NCBI RefSeq assembly: GCF_033446685.1
Contig: NZ_JAWQLY010000012.1
Coordinates: 1 to 64,000, forward strand
Direction of reading: 5' to 3'
DNA: 64,000 nt
From: Modicisalibacter sp033446685
Lineage (GTDB): Bacteria; Pseudomonadota; Gammaproteobacteria; Pseudomonadales; Halomonadaceae
Shown: positions 16,866 through 26,489 of the stretch, piece by piece
How the letters are laid out: the number at the start of each line of letters is the position of its first letter
How positions within the stretch are numbered: position 1 is the stretch's first letter
Notes under the pieces: model-generated
The model's input: the letters and a program-made list of their open reading frames with translations, nothing else
Told to the model about the DNA's origin: nothing
The model's database searches: none
Translations under genes and position numbers: made by a program

Positions 16866-17285
16866 ATGATCGACGCCCGGTTGCTGGAACGCATCGTCGA
16901 TGCCTCGGCCGACGGCATCGTGGTCGCCGAGCAGGAAGGCGACGAGACCATCCTGATCTACGTCAACCAGGGCTTCGAACGCCTGACCGGCTATAGCACC
17001 GACGAGATCCTCTATCGCGACTGCCGCTTCCTGCAGAACGACGATCACGACCAGCCCGCCCTGCCGCGCATCCGTCAGGCACTCAGCGAGCATCGCCCGT
17101 GTCGCGAAGTACTGCGCAACTACCGCAAGGACGGCACGCTGTTCTACAACGAATTGTCGATCACCCCGATCTTCGATGAGCAGGACCAACTGACCTACTT
17201 CATCGGCGTGCAGAAGGACGTCACGCAACTCGCCGAGGCCTTGCAGGAGCTCGAGGCGCTCAAGGCGAAACACGGCCACGAGTGA
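16866..17285 (+). CDS. Short LOV-domain blue-light photoreceptor
   Basis: A stand-alone LOV (PAS-type) flavin-binding domain of 139 aa with no output domain. The photoactive cysteine is in DCRFLQ (Cys53, FMN-adduct residue), followed by Gln57. The core ends in NYRKDG, FYNELSITP and YFIGVQKDV, then a helical C-terminal cap (A'alpha/J-alpha-like). It aligns almost without gaps to the Pseudomonas putida short LOV proteins. With the ATG at 16866 the numbering coincides with PpSB1-LOV, which favours this start over the ATG at 16851. Positions 61 and 66, arginines contacting the FMN phosphate in the slow-cycling PpSB1-LOV, are His and Leu here. The output partner is unknown. Confidence 0.92.
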   Translation: MIDARLLERIVDASADGIVVAEQEGDETILIYVNQGFERLTGYSTDEILYRDCRFLQNDDHDQPALPRIRQALSEHRPCREVLRNYRKDGTLFYNELSITPIFDEQDQLTYFIGVQKDVTQLAEALQELEALKAKHGHE

Positions 17286-17421
17286 GGCCGCGCCGCATTC
17301 GATGACACGCGTGGATTTTATTGGGTCCAGCCTCTTGTACCGAACCTCGAGTGGCGTTATATAGCGACCAAGGCATCATCGGGATGTCTGATCGCCACCA
17401 GCGTCAGGGGAGGTAGGTGAT

Positions 17422-17628
17422 ATGAGCCGTGAATCCTTCATCGAAGAAGAGACCAGCGACGAGCAGGACTTCTTCGAAGCCGTCAACGACGAACACTTTA
17501 CACGCCCCCGTGTCAGCCGTGCCGATAGCCTGCGTGCGCGACGCCAGGTCGAAGCCCTGCTCGAGGAACGCCGCCTCAGGAAAGCCATCGAAGACGATTG
17601 GTTCGCCGGGCTCGATGAAGAAGAGTAA
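17422..17628 (+). CDS. Small conserved charged protein
   Basis: A 68-aa hypothetical protein. The N-terminal half is acidic (EEETSDEQDFFEAV). The C-terminal half is a basic amphipathic helix (RARRQVEALLEERRLRKAIE) ending in DDWFAGLDEEE. GGGGAGGT lies just upstream of the ATG, so translation is likely. It has no membrane segment or signal peptide. It has a loose resemblance to the small gammaproteobacterial PA3496-type proteins, offered only as a lead. The gene stands alone between the LOV gene and ettA. Confidence 0.65.
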   Translation: MSRESFIEEETSDEQDFFEAVNDEHFTRPRVSRADSLRARRQVEALLEERRLRKAIEDDWFAGLDEEE

Positions 17629-17687
17629 CGGCAGGCGCATGGCCGTATCAGCCCTCGCGGCCGGCTGAGCCACAACAGGCAAACTTG

Positions 17688-17738
17688 GTGGGACGAGTCC
17701 ACCGCGGCGATCTCCTCGCGCACGAAACTCGTTCCCAC
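17688..17738. repeat. 51-bp REP-like palindrome
   Basis: GTGGGACGAGT (17688-17698) and ACTCGTTCCCAC (17727-17738) are inverted copies with a single-base bulge, enclosing a GC-rich 28-bp core with CGCGG/CTCGCG segments. It lies about 90 bp upstream of ettA and is non-coding. The architecture is that of a repetitive extragenic palindrome. Confidence 0.55.
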
Positions 17739-17828
17739 ACGCTCACCTTCTTGCCGGCTGGCTGGCCTTTCCGATGGACCGCCACTATCATCGAGGCCCA
17801 TCGTTCATTTCCAACCGACCGGATTTCC

Positions 17829-19490
<1,662 letters not shown>

Positions 19491-19506
19491 CCTGAGCGCC
19501 GACCCC

Positions 19507-19542
19507 AAAAGGCCCCGTTGCGCGACGCAGCGGGGCCTTTTT
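19507..19542 (+). terminator. Rho-independent terminator of ettA
   Basis: The 11-bp stem AAAAGGCCCCG/CGGGGCCTTTT (19507-19517 with 19531-19541) ends in a run of five T's, 17 bp after the ettA stop. The loop can form a further small GCG/CGC stem. The A-tract also allows activity on the other strand. Confidence 0.92.
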
Positions 19543-19606
19543 AGATGGCTCATGGAAAGCGACAGCGAACCCCGCCAGAATCAAGGCCATTGCAAAAGGA
19601 TAGGCG

Positions 19607-20989
19607 ATGCTTGCCATAGCCAACTTGCCATATAAGCTGTTCAGCCGTGTTCGACAGAGCATCGCTTATCTTCCCTGCCTGCTGGCGCTGATCTATCTTG
19701 CCCTGGGCCTGATTGCCGTAGCGCCACAGGTACCCGATTCCGCCCTGCCGGCGATACTGAACCATCTCGACTTCAAGGACCCGGACACGGCCCGCGCGCT
19801 GCTCTCGACGCTGATCGCCGGGATGATCTCGATGGTGGTGTTCAGCTTCTCGATGGTCATGACGGTGCTGTCCCAGGCAGGTGGCAACTTTTCGCACAAG
19901 CTGGTCTTCGGCCTGATCACCGAACGTCATCATCAACGGGTACTCGGTCACTATCTGGGTACTATCCTCTTCATCCTGATCCTGCTCATGGTGCCTTTCG
20001 AAGGTGATACGCCCAGCCTGTGGCGTTCGCTGGGCGGGTATCTAGGGGTGTTGATGGTGATTCATTGCCTGGCCCTGTTCGTCTACTTCATCCACAACGC
20101 CTCTCAATCGGTCCAGATCAATGCCGTCCTGCAGGGCTTGCACCAGTCGACTCTCGAGTCGATGCGACGCCTGGAGAGCCTGCAGAGCCGGCCCTGCTGG
20201 CAGCGTTATGCTGCTGTCCAGGAACCCACCGACAGTCATCTGATCCATGCCCGCCAAAGCGGCTACATCCAGAACGTCCAGCTCGAGACGCTTGTCCGGC
20301 TCGCCGAGAAGCACGGGACGGTCATTCATCTCAATTTCATGTTCGGCGACTATACCGTCGAGGGCTTCCCGCTGTTCAAGGTGGACAACGCCGCCATGCT
20401 CGATGAGGAGTTCGATAGCGCCGTATTGGCAGCGCTTATCCATGTGCAGGGTGAATCGGTCAAGGATTTGTATATCAACGGCCTGACCCAGTTGATGGAG
20501 ATCGCTGTCAAGGCACTATCGCCAGGGGTCAATGACCCGGGCACCGCTCGGCTATGCCTGCATCAACTGACCGAGCTGCTGTGTCGGCGGCTTGCTATCA
20601 CCCCCTGCAACGCCCTGGTCGACGAGCATGGCGCACTCAGGGTCAGTTGGAAGACCCTCGACTTCGACAGTCTGCTCTACCGGCTCTTGAATCCGATCCT
20701 GCATTACGGACGTGACGATGTAAGCATCGTCCTGGCCTTGCTCAAGGCTCTGAAAACACTGTCACTATTTGCCGACGAGAATACGCTGGAGATCATTCAG
20801 GCGCACGCCGACCGGGTGGTCGGCGCGCTGAGGGAAGCGGCCAAGGACAATCTCGACCGCCATTTCATAGGCATGCGCTTGCAAACCGGAGAGCATCGAT
20901 TACGCCTGCCCGCCGAGTTCGCACCGGAAACTGCACAACCCACCGCAGTCAGCGACGACTGCGTATCAGCGACACGACGAACAGAATGA
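19607..20989 (+). CDS. DUF2254 membrane protein
   Basis: Membrane protein of 460 aa with about four helices in the first 160 residues. The second helix contains the family's VVFSFSMVMTVLSQAGGNFS region (the equivalent of the SQFSPR-type motif). A large cytoplasmic domain follows, with ALSPGVNDPGTA, conserved in DUF2254 proteins. Function is not established for the family. AGGATAGG lies 3 nt before the ATG. Its 3' end overlaps the convergent DUF1328 gene by 41 bp. Confidence 0.85.
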   Translation: MLAIANLPYKLFSRVRQSIAYLPCLLALIYLALGLIAVAPQVPDSALPAILNHLDFKDPDTARALLSTLIAGMISMVVFSFSMVMTVLSQAGGNFSHKLVFGLITERHHQRVLGHYLGTILFILILLMVPFEGDTPSLWRSLGGYLGVLMVIHCLALFVYFIHNASQSVQINAVLQGLHQSTLESMRRLESLQSRPCWQRYAAVQEPTDSHLIHARQSGYIQNVQLETLVRLAEKHGTVIHLNFMFGDYTVEGFPLFKVDNAAMLDEEFDSAVLAALIHVQGESVKDLYINGLTQLMEIAVKALSPGVNDPGTARLCLHQLTELLCRRLAITPCNALVDEHGALRVSWKTLDFDSLLYRLLNPILHYGRDDVSIVLALLKALKTLSLFADENTLEIIQAHADRVVGALREAAKDNLDRHFIGMRLQTGEHRLRLPAEFAPETAQPTAVSDDCVSATRRTE

Positions 20990-21104
20990 GGAATATGAAG
21001 AACAGGACCTTGGCGATCGTTGCCGCCGCGCCAGCTATGCCACCGAAGCCGAGCACCCCGGCGATGATGGCAATGATCAGAAAGATGATTGCGTAGTTGA
21101 GCAT
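20949..21104 (-). CDS. DUF1328 small membrane protein (YtjA-like)
   Basis: A 51-aa protein reading MLNYAIIFLIIAII, a glycine/alanine turn (GFGGIAGAAA) and a second helix AKVLFFIFLILFVVSLI with RSRR at the C-terminus. This two-helix GFGGIAG layout is diagnostic of DUF1328. AAGGA lies 9 nt upstream of the ATG. Members are often stress- or stationary-phase-associated; function is otherwise unknown. The 3' end is antisense to the last 13 codons of the DUF2254 gene. Confidence 0.9.
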   Translation of the reverse strand: MLNYAIIFLIIAIIAGVLGFGGIAGAAATIAKVLFFIFLILFVVSLIRSRR

Positions 21105-21209
21105 GACCGTCGTCCTTGTAGAAGTTTATTTTCCCTCTCCTCAATCATCCGACCGAGGCTATTAGAGAATCGTCATGTTTTGGCACAGCGTCAAGCGACG
21201 AAGCGAAGC

Positions 21210-22124
21210 TCAATAGAACTTGGGCTCGCCACGCGGGCGTGTCTTGAAACGCCGATGCAGCCACAGGTATTGCTCGGGATGACGGCGGATCGCCGCCTCG
21301 ATCACCGCATTGATGCGCGTCGCATCGGCCACTTCATCCCCGCTGGGAAAGTCTTCCAACGCCGGCAGGTATTCCAGGGTGTAGCTGCGATCGTCTGGAT
21401 TGCGATGGAAGATCAGCGGCATCACCGGCGCTCCGGTCATGCGGGCGATCTTGCCCGTGAGCTTGATGGTCGCCGCCTCGATGCCGAAGAATGGCGCGAA
21501 CACGCTGGCATCGCGACCGAAGTCCTGGTCCGGCGAATACCACACCGCATGGCCGGCCTTGATACGCCGCACGACTGAACGCAGGTCGCGGCGATCGATC
21601 GCCTGGCCGAAGATGCGTGACCGCGCGCGGGTCATGAAGCGTTCGAACAGCGCGTTGTCATGCGGGCGATAGACCACGTCGGCGGGGAAATACAGCGAAT
21701 GCAGCGCCCCGCCCAGGTCGAGCGTCGAGAAGTGAATGCCGATGATCAGCGCTCCCCTGCCCCGGGCGAGCGCCTGGTGCATGTGTTCCTCGCCGCGGAA
21801 GGTAACGCGGTGGCGCAGGTGTTCGGGGTCACGGCACCAGCCGGTCGCCGTCTCGAGAATGCCGATGCCATTGGACATGAAGGTCGACTTGACCAGCGCC
21901 GAGCGCTGGTGCTCGTCGAGCTCGGGAAAGCACAGCCGCAGATTGGTCTCGGTGACATGCCGGCGGTGCTTGCCGAAGCGCCAGGCCAACCAGCCGATGG
22001 CCCGGCCGACGGCCAGCTTGAGCGACCAGGGCAGCCAGGCGCCCAGGCGCATCAGGCCGATCGATAGCCAGGTCGGCCAGTAGCGCGGATGGGCCAAGGA
22101 GCGTGGCGAAGTCGTATCGGTCAT
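21210..22124 (-). CDS. lpxL: Lipid A biosynthesis acyltransferase (LpxL/HtrB family)
   Basis: Membrane-associated late acyltransferase of 304 aa transferring an acyl chain to the Kdo2-lipid A precursor. It has an N-terminal membrane anchor (WLSIGLMRLGAWLPWSLKL) and the catalytic H-x4-D box HFSTLD. The C-terminal WLHRRFKTRPRGEP is characteristic of LpxL. The ATG at 22124 gives the E. coli LpxL length and has GGAAG upstream; an in-frame ATG at 22142 is possible. A second HtrB-family acyltransferase is encoded at 40061-41005, so the two may serve different acylation steps. Confidence 0.9.
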   Translation of the reverse strand: MTDTTSPRSLAHPRYWPTWLSIGLMRLGAWLPWSLKLAVGRAIGWLAWRFGKHRRHVTETNLRLCFPELDEHQRSALVKSTFMSNGIGILETATGWCRDPEHLRHRVTFRGEEHMHQALARGRGALIIGIHFSTLDLGGALHSLYFPADVVYRPHDNALFERFMTRARSRIFGQAIDRRDLRSVVRRIKAGHAVWYSPDQDFGRDASVFAPFFGIEAATIKLTGKIARMTGAPVMPLIFHRNPDDRSYTLEYLPALEDFPSGDEVADATRINAVIEAAIRRHPEQYLWLHRRFKTRPRGEPKFY

Positions 22125-22211
22125 GGAAAGCGCTTCCGTCATGCTGCGAAAAGTGCCTAGTTTACCCATCGGCGGGTGGGGCTGTCGCGAGGCGCGGCAG
22201 GACGTTTCGAT

Positions 22212-23489
22212 TCACTCTTGCCGCGATGCACTGCCGCGCGCGGGCAGTGACAAGGGAAGCTCGGCGGTGTGCTGGTGTTCCGGCGCACTGGCGTGATGAG
22301 CCCGCCGGCTGTGGCTGCCGTACCAGCGACTCAGCGGCGCCGCCGAGAGGCCGTGGAGATAGATGCTGAGCAGAATGGTCCAGGCGGCCACGGCGAAGAC
22401 CAACTCGGCGCCGGGCACGCCGGCGGTCTCGGCGATCAGCACCGCATAGACGATCGAGGCCAATCCGCGCGGTCCGGCCCAGCCGATGAAACCCACGCTG
22501 GCCGACGAAAGCCCGCTGCCGAGTAGCGCGATCGCCGTGGCAACAGGACGCACTACGAGCAGGCTGACCAGCGCATACGCCAGGACCCGCCAACTGGCCT
22601 CGGCGAACAGATCGACGATCATGATCGAGCCGAACAACAAAAAGGTGATCAGGGTCAGCAATTGGCCTTCAGTCTCGGCGAAGCCGGTGGTCCGCGGCAG
22701 CAGCGATCGCGCCGAGGTGCCGACCGCGAGTCCCGCGGTGAAGGCCGCTACGAAACCGTTGCCGCCCAGCAGCTCGGCGCCGGCAAAGGCGATGGCGGCC
22801 AGCGAGATGGCCGCCAGCCGCTGAGTCGTTTCCGTGGTCCACCTACGCGAGGCGCTCCATTCGAGCACACGCCCGCCCAGCCACCCGGTGACGACCCCCA
22901 CGATAATGCCGATGCCGACCAGCGCCACGAACAGCTCGACATAGCTCAGCGGCGTGTCGGTCTCGTGGCGGGCAATATCGAGCAATACGGTGATGAACGG
23001 CACGGCCAGCCCGTCGTTGAGACCGCTTTCGACGTTCAGCGTCTGGCGAATACGCTTGGGGATGGTGGTGTCGCTGACGAAGGCCTGGCCGAGGGCGGCG
23101 TCGGTCGGCGCCAGGGTCGCCGCGAGTAGCGCAATGGCGCCGAGCGACAGTTCGGGCAGCAGCAACCAGCCCGCCCCGGTGCCTATCAGCAGCGCCAGCG
23201 GCAGCCCGGCCCCGAGCAGCCGCAGGGCCAGCGAATGCTCACGCCAGACCGTACGCAGGTCCATGCGTGAAGCATCGGTGAACAGCACTACCGTCAGCGC
23301 GGCCTCGGCGAGGACGCTAACCGTCTCGTTCGCCACGTCGAAGTGGATCACACCGAGCACCCCAGGCCCCAGCAACAGTCCGGCGGCGGTGAAGACCATC
23401 GGCATGGTGATCGGGGTACCCTGCAGGCGCCCGGCCAATAGGCCGAAGGCCAGCACGGCCAGGGCGACGACGAAAATGTTCGCTTCCAT
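22212..23489 (-). CDS. Cation:proton antiporter (NhaP/CPA family)
   Basis: Inner-membrane antiporter of 425 aa with about 12 helices. The ion-binding core is recognisable: LAPTDAALGQAFVSD with the family TD motif, and LNVESGLNDG (the ND-type acidic site). AAAGGAAGAG precedes the ATG. It probably exchanges Na+ or K+ for H+, a useful role in a salt-adapted cell. The C-terminal 60 residues are hydrophilic and His-containing. Cation preference cannot be read from the sequence. Confidence 0.87.
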   Translation of the reverse strand: MEANIFVVALAVLAFGLLAGRLQGTPITMPMVFTAAGLLLGPGVLGVIHFDVANETVSVLAEAALTVVLFTDASRMDLRTVWREHSLALRLLGAGLPLALLIGTGAGWLLLPELSLGAIALLAATLAPTDAALGQAFVSDTTIPKRIRQTLNVESGLNDGLAVPFITVLLDIARHETDTPLSYVELFVALVGIGIIVGVVTGWLGGRVLEWSASRRWTTETTQRLAAISLAAIAFAGAELLGGNGFVAAFTAGLAVGTSARSLLPRTTGFAETEGQLLTLITFLLFGSIMIVDLFAEASWRVLAYALVSLLVVRPVATAIALLGSGLSSASVGFIGWAGPRGLASIVYAVLIAETAGVPGAELVFAVAAWTILLSIYLHGLSAAPLSRWYGSHSRRAHHASAPEHQHTAELPLSLPARGSASRQE

Positions 23490-23571
23490 GCGCTCTCTTC
23501 CTTTTTCGCGGATCGGTCGACTGTCGCTCGCTAGACTCCGTCAAATTCAGTCCGGTTCTGGGGGAGCGTAC

Positions 23572-24681
23572 TTATTCGCGATCGAGCTGGCGATAACGCC
23601 GCGGCACCCGTGGCAGCACGCCGGTCAACAGGGTGTAGCTGATGGTGTCGCAGTGCCGGGCGACCTCGTCGATCGACAGCCGCGTGCCGTCGGCATCCTC
23701 GCCCCAGAGCACGACCCGGCTACCGATATCGGCTTCGGGCAGGTCGGTGATATCCACCGTCAACATATCCATGGAGACCTTGCCGGCGAGCGAACAGCGC
23801 TGACCGTCGACCAGCACCGGCGTGCCGTCGGCGGCGTGGCGATCGTAACCGTCGCCATAGCCGGCGGCGACCACGCCGATCCGCGACGCTCGCGGCGCCC
23901 GCCAGCGTCCGCCGTAGCCCACCGTCTCGCCGGCGGCGATCTCGCGCACCGCGATCAATTCGGAGCGCAGCGTCATTACCGGCCTGAGTTCACGCGCGGC
24001 GTCGTTCTCGCCCTCGAGCGGGTTGCTGCCATAGAGCATCACCCCCGGGCGGTTCCAGGCGCCATGCGCCTGTGGCCAGGCCAACATCGCCGGCGAATTG
24101 GCCAGACAGGTCGGCGCGTCGAGCCGCTGCGCCAGCGCTTCGACGATCCCCAGTTGGTGCAGAAAACAGTCCGGAGCCAGGGCGTCGGCCGTGGCGAAGT
24201 GAGTCATCAGATGCAGCGCCGTGACCCGCAGGGGAGCGGCGCGAAGGCGTTGCCATATCGCCTCGGCCCGCACCGGATCGAAGCCCAGCCGGTGCATGCC
24301 GGAGTCGATCTTGAGCCAGGTCGGTATCGGCCGGCGCGGCCGGTAATCGAGTAGCGCCGCGACCTGCCACTCGCTGTGCACGACGAGCCACAACCCCAGC
24401 GCATCGACCCGCTCGAGCTCGTCACGGGCAAAGATTCCCTCAAGCAATACGATGGGCCCGGCGATTCCCGCCTCGCGCAGCACGCTGGCCTCGTCGATGC
24501 TGGCCACGGCGAAGGCCGGCGCCAGATCCTCGAGCGCCCGGGCGCAGGCCACCGCGCCGTGCCCATAGGCATCGGCCTTGATCACCGCCAACGCCTGGCT
24601 GGAAGGCGCCAGGTCGCGTGCTATGCGGTAATTGTGGCGAAGCGCATCGAGATCGATATCGGCATAGAGCGGCCGAGCCAT
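23572..24681 (-). CDS. alr: Alanine racemase
   Basis: PLP-dependent enzyme interconverting L- and D-alanine for peptidoglycan, 369 aa. The PLP lysine lies in AVIKADAYGHG near residue 34. The catalytic tyrosine region reads VGYGGRWRAPRASRIGVV, followed by AAGYGDGYDR. The perfect ribosome-binding site AGGAGG lies 6 nt before the ATG. It could be the biosynthetic Alr or the catabolic DadX type; no dadA neighbour is present, so Alr is preferred. Confidence 0.95.
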   Translation of the reverse strand: MARPLYADIDLDALRHNYRIARDLAPSSQALAVIKADAYGHGAVACARALEDLAPAFAVASIDEASVLREAGIAGPIVLLEGIFARDELERVDALGLWLVVHSEWQVAALLDYRPRRPIPTWLKIDSGMHRLGFDPVRAEAIWQRLRAAPLRVTALHLMTHFATADALAPDCFLHQLGIVEALAQRLDAPTCLANSPAMLAWPQAHGAWNRPGVMLYGSNPLEGENDAARELRPVMTLRSELIAVREIAAGETVGYGGRWRAPRASRIGVVAAGYGDGYDRHAADGTPVLVDGQRCSLAGKVSMDMLTVDITDLPEADIGSRVVLWGEDADGTRLSIDEVARHCDTISYTLLTGVLPRVPRRYRQLDRE

Positions 24682-24765
24682 GCAAGCCTCCTGAGCGGCG
24701 GGTTCGAGGTACGAAGGAGTGTATTATTTGATAAATGGACCGCGTTTTCACGCAACGAAACACTG

Positions 24766-24812
24766 AAAAAGCGCGACAGCCCAGCATTAACCGCTGAGGT
24801 ATCGCGCTTTAA
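24766..24812 (-). terminator. Terminator downstream of the tolC homologue
   Basis: AAAGCGCGA (24768-24776) pairs with TCGCGCTTT (24802-24810). An internal CAGC/GCTG stem can form in the loop. On the minus strand it ends in a run of five T's (plus-strand A's 24766-24770). It lies about 30 bp past the TolC stop, in the spacer before alr. Confidence 0.7.
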
Positions 24813-24843
24813 AAGGACGGTCTGCGTTGACAGCGATCGACCG

Positions 24844-26310
24844 TTATTTGCTGGGCGGCGTCGGTGGCTCGCCGATATCCATCATCGCCTCGTAGCGACC
24901 GCTCTCTTCGTTGGGCAGGTCGAGATGAACTTCCTCGCCGGTCTGCAACCATTCGCTGAGGGCGCGCAGGGTATCGGTTTCGAGAATTCCCGATTCGCGA
25001 CGCAAGGCCAACAGGTCGGTGACGTAGCTGTAGCGGGCCTCGGCGTAGTTGGCCAGGGCGTTATACAGGTTCTGCTCGGCCTCGAGCACGTCGACGATGT
25101 TGCGCGTGCCGACCTCGTAACCGGAGCGCGTGGCCTCCAGGGCGCTGCGGTTGGAGACGATCGCCTGCTGCTGGGCCTCGACGGTCTCGACGTCGTTGAC
25201 CACCTGGGTATACAGCGAGCGAACCTGCTGAATGGTCAAGCGACGCTGCGACTCGAAGTCGTATTGCGTGGCCTCGAGCTGATAGGTGTTGCTACTGACC
25301 TGAGCACTGGTACTGCCACCGTTGAAGATCGCCCATGAACCGCGCAGACCGATCTCGGCGCCCGAGTTCTCGCCCTCGAGGTAATCGTTGTCGCTGTCCG
25401 AGTATTCGTAGCTGGCGTAGGCATCGAGACTCGGCAGGTATCCCGCGCGCGCGATGTCGACGGTGCGGTTGGCGACATCGATGGCCTGGCTGGCGGCCAG
25501 CAGCGTCGGGTTGTTCTCCATCGCCAGAGCCACCCAGGCATCGCGGGAGCTGGGCTCGGGGACTTCGATGGGCAACTCCTCGGACAGCGTACTGATGGCG
25601 TCGTAACGCTTGCCGGTCAGCCGCTCGAGCGACTCGAAGCTGACCTGCAGATCACTCTCGGCGGCGATGCGCTGGGCGCGCGCCAGATCGTAGCTGGCCT
25701 GCGCCTCGTGAACGTCGGTGATCGCGATCAGGCCGACTTCGAACTGCTCGCGAGCCTGCTCGAGCTGACGACTGATCGCCTTTTCCTGGGCGATCCGCGC
25801 GGCGAGAATATCGCGCGCCTGGAGAATTTCGAAGTACGCCTCGGCAACGTCGTAGAGCGTCTGCTCGCGCGCGCTCTCCAGCACCAGCGCCTGCTGGTCG
25901 ATCTGCTCCTCGGCGCGTTGCAGTTCGTACCAGTTGGTCGCATCGAACAACGCCTGGGTGGCCTCGACGCCGACACTCGCCGAATTGTAGTTATCATCGT
26001 TGGGCGTCGACCCGGCACTCACGGTACTGCTCTGACTCTCGAAGGAGCGGTTGTTGGCGGCATTGGCGGTGGCATTGACCTGCGGCAGCAGATCGCCGCG
26101 CTGGACGTCACGTGCTTCCTCCACGCTACGGAACGTGGAGCGCGAGGATGCCAGATCGGCATTGTTGGACATGGCGTCGCGGGCGATCGTCCAGAGATCG
26201 GCCGCCTGGGCCTGGGAGCAGAGCGCGGAGGCGATCAGCACGGGCAATAGACGCCGGGCGAAGCCCGACCGTGGCGACGGGCGCGAAGGTGAGACGAAAC
26301 GGGACGGCAT
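24844..26310 (-). CDS. tolC: TolC-family outer-membrane efflux protein
   Basis: Trimeric outer-membrane duct, 488 aa. The signal peptide has core LLPVLIASALCS and is cut after QAQA. Two OEP repeats follow, with ARDAMSNNADLASSRS at the start and, in the second half, the equivalent LALRRESGIL near the end of the helical barrel. The ATG at 26310 has AAGGAAA 8 nt upstream; longer starts lack support. As a single-gene unit away from any pump, it is the better candidate for the general TolC of this genome. The other family member, at 2406-3911, sits in a secretion operon. Confidence 0.88.
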   Translation of the reverse strand: MPSRFVSPSRPSPRSGFARRLLPVLIASALCSQAQAADLWTIARDAMSNNADLASSRSTFRSVEEARDVQRGDLLPQVNATANAANNRSFESQSSTVSAGSTPNDDNYNSASVGVEATQALFDATNWYELQRAEEQIDQQALVLESAREQTLYDVAEAYFEILQARDILAARIAQEKAISRQLEQAREQFEVGLIAITDVHEAQASYDLARAQRIAAESDLQVSFESLERLTGKRYDAISTLSEELPIEVPEPSSRDAWVALAMENNPTLLAASQAIDVANRTVDIARAGYLPSLDAYASYEYSDSDNDYLEGENSGAEIGLRGSWAIFNGGSTSAQVSSNTYQLEATQYDFESQRRLTIQQVRSLYTQVVNDVETVEAQQQAIVSNRSALEATRSGYEVGTRNIVDVLEAEQNLYNALANYAEARYSYVTDLLALRRESGILETDTLRALSEWLQTGEEVHLDLPNEESGRYEAMMDIGEPPTPPSK

Positions 26311-26428
26311 CGATGTTTCCTTTCGATAGCAAGCGATAACGACAGGTATTATACATACGATGCCGCATGTTAGCTTGCTTAGCAAATGACAATAAATAGT
26401 CAAGCTGGAAGAAGGGCCGGTCCCAACG

Positions 26429-26457
26429 GCAAACGCGAGCCAAGGGCCCGCGTTTGC
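26429..26457 (-). terminator. Hairpin downstream of rpoS
   Basis: GCAAACGCG (26429-26437) pairs perfectly with CGCGTTTGC (26449-26457) across 11 nt, about 35 bp past the rpoS stop. There is no T-run on the minus strand, so it is a possible but non-canonical terminator. Confidence 0.45.
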
Positions 26458-26489
26458 TGATGCTCATCCTCCGTCTCGGCGACTCCGCC

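Noticed and set aside
16866..17285. LOV histidine kinase or GGDEF/EAL protein
   Set aside because: The protein ends after the LOV core and a helical cap; no effector domain follows, and the next gene is unrelated.
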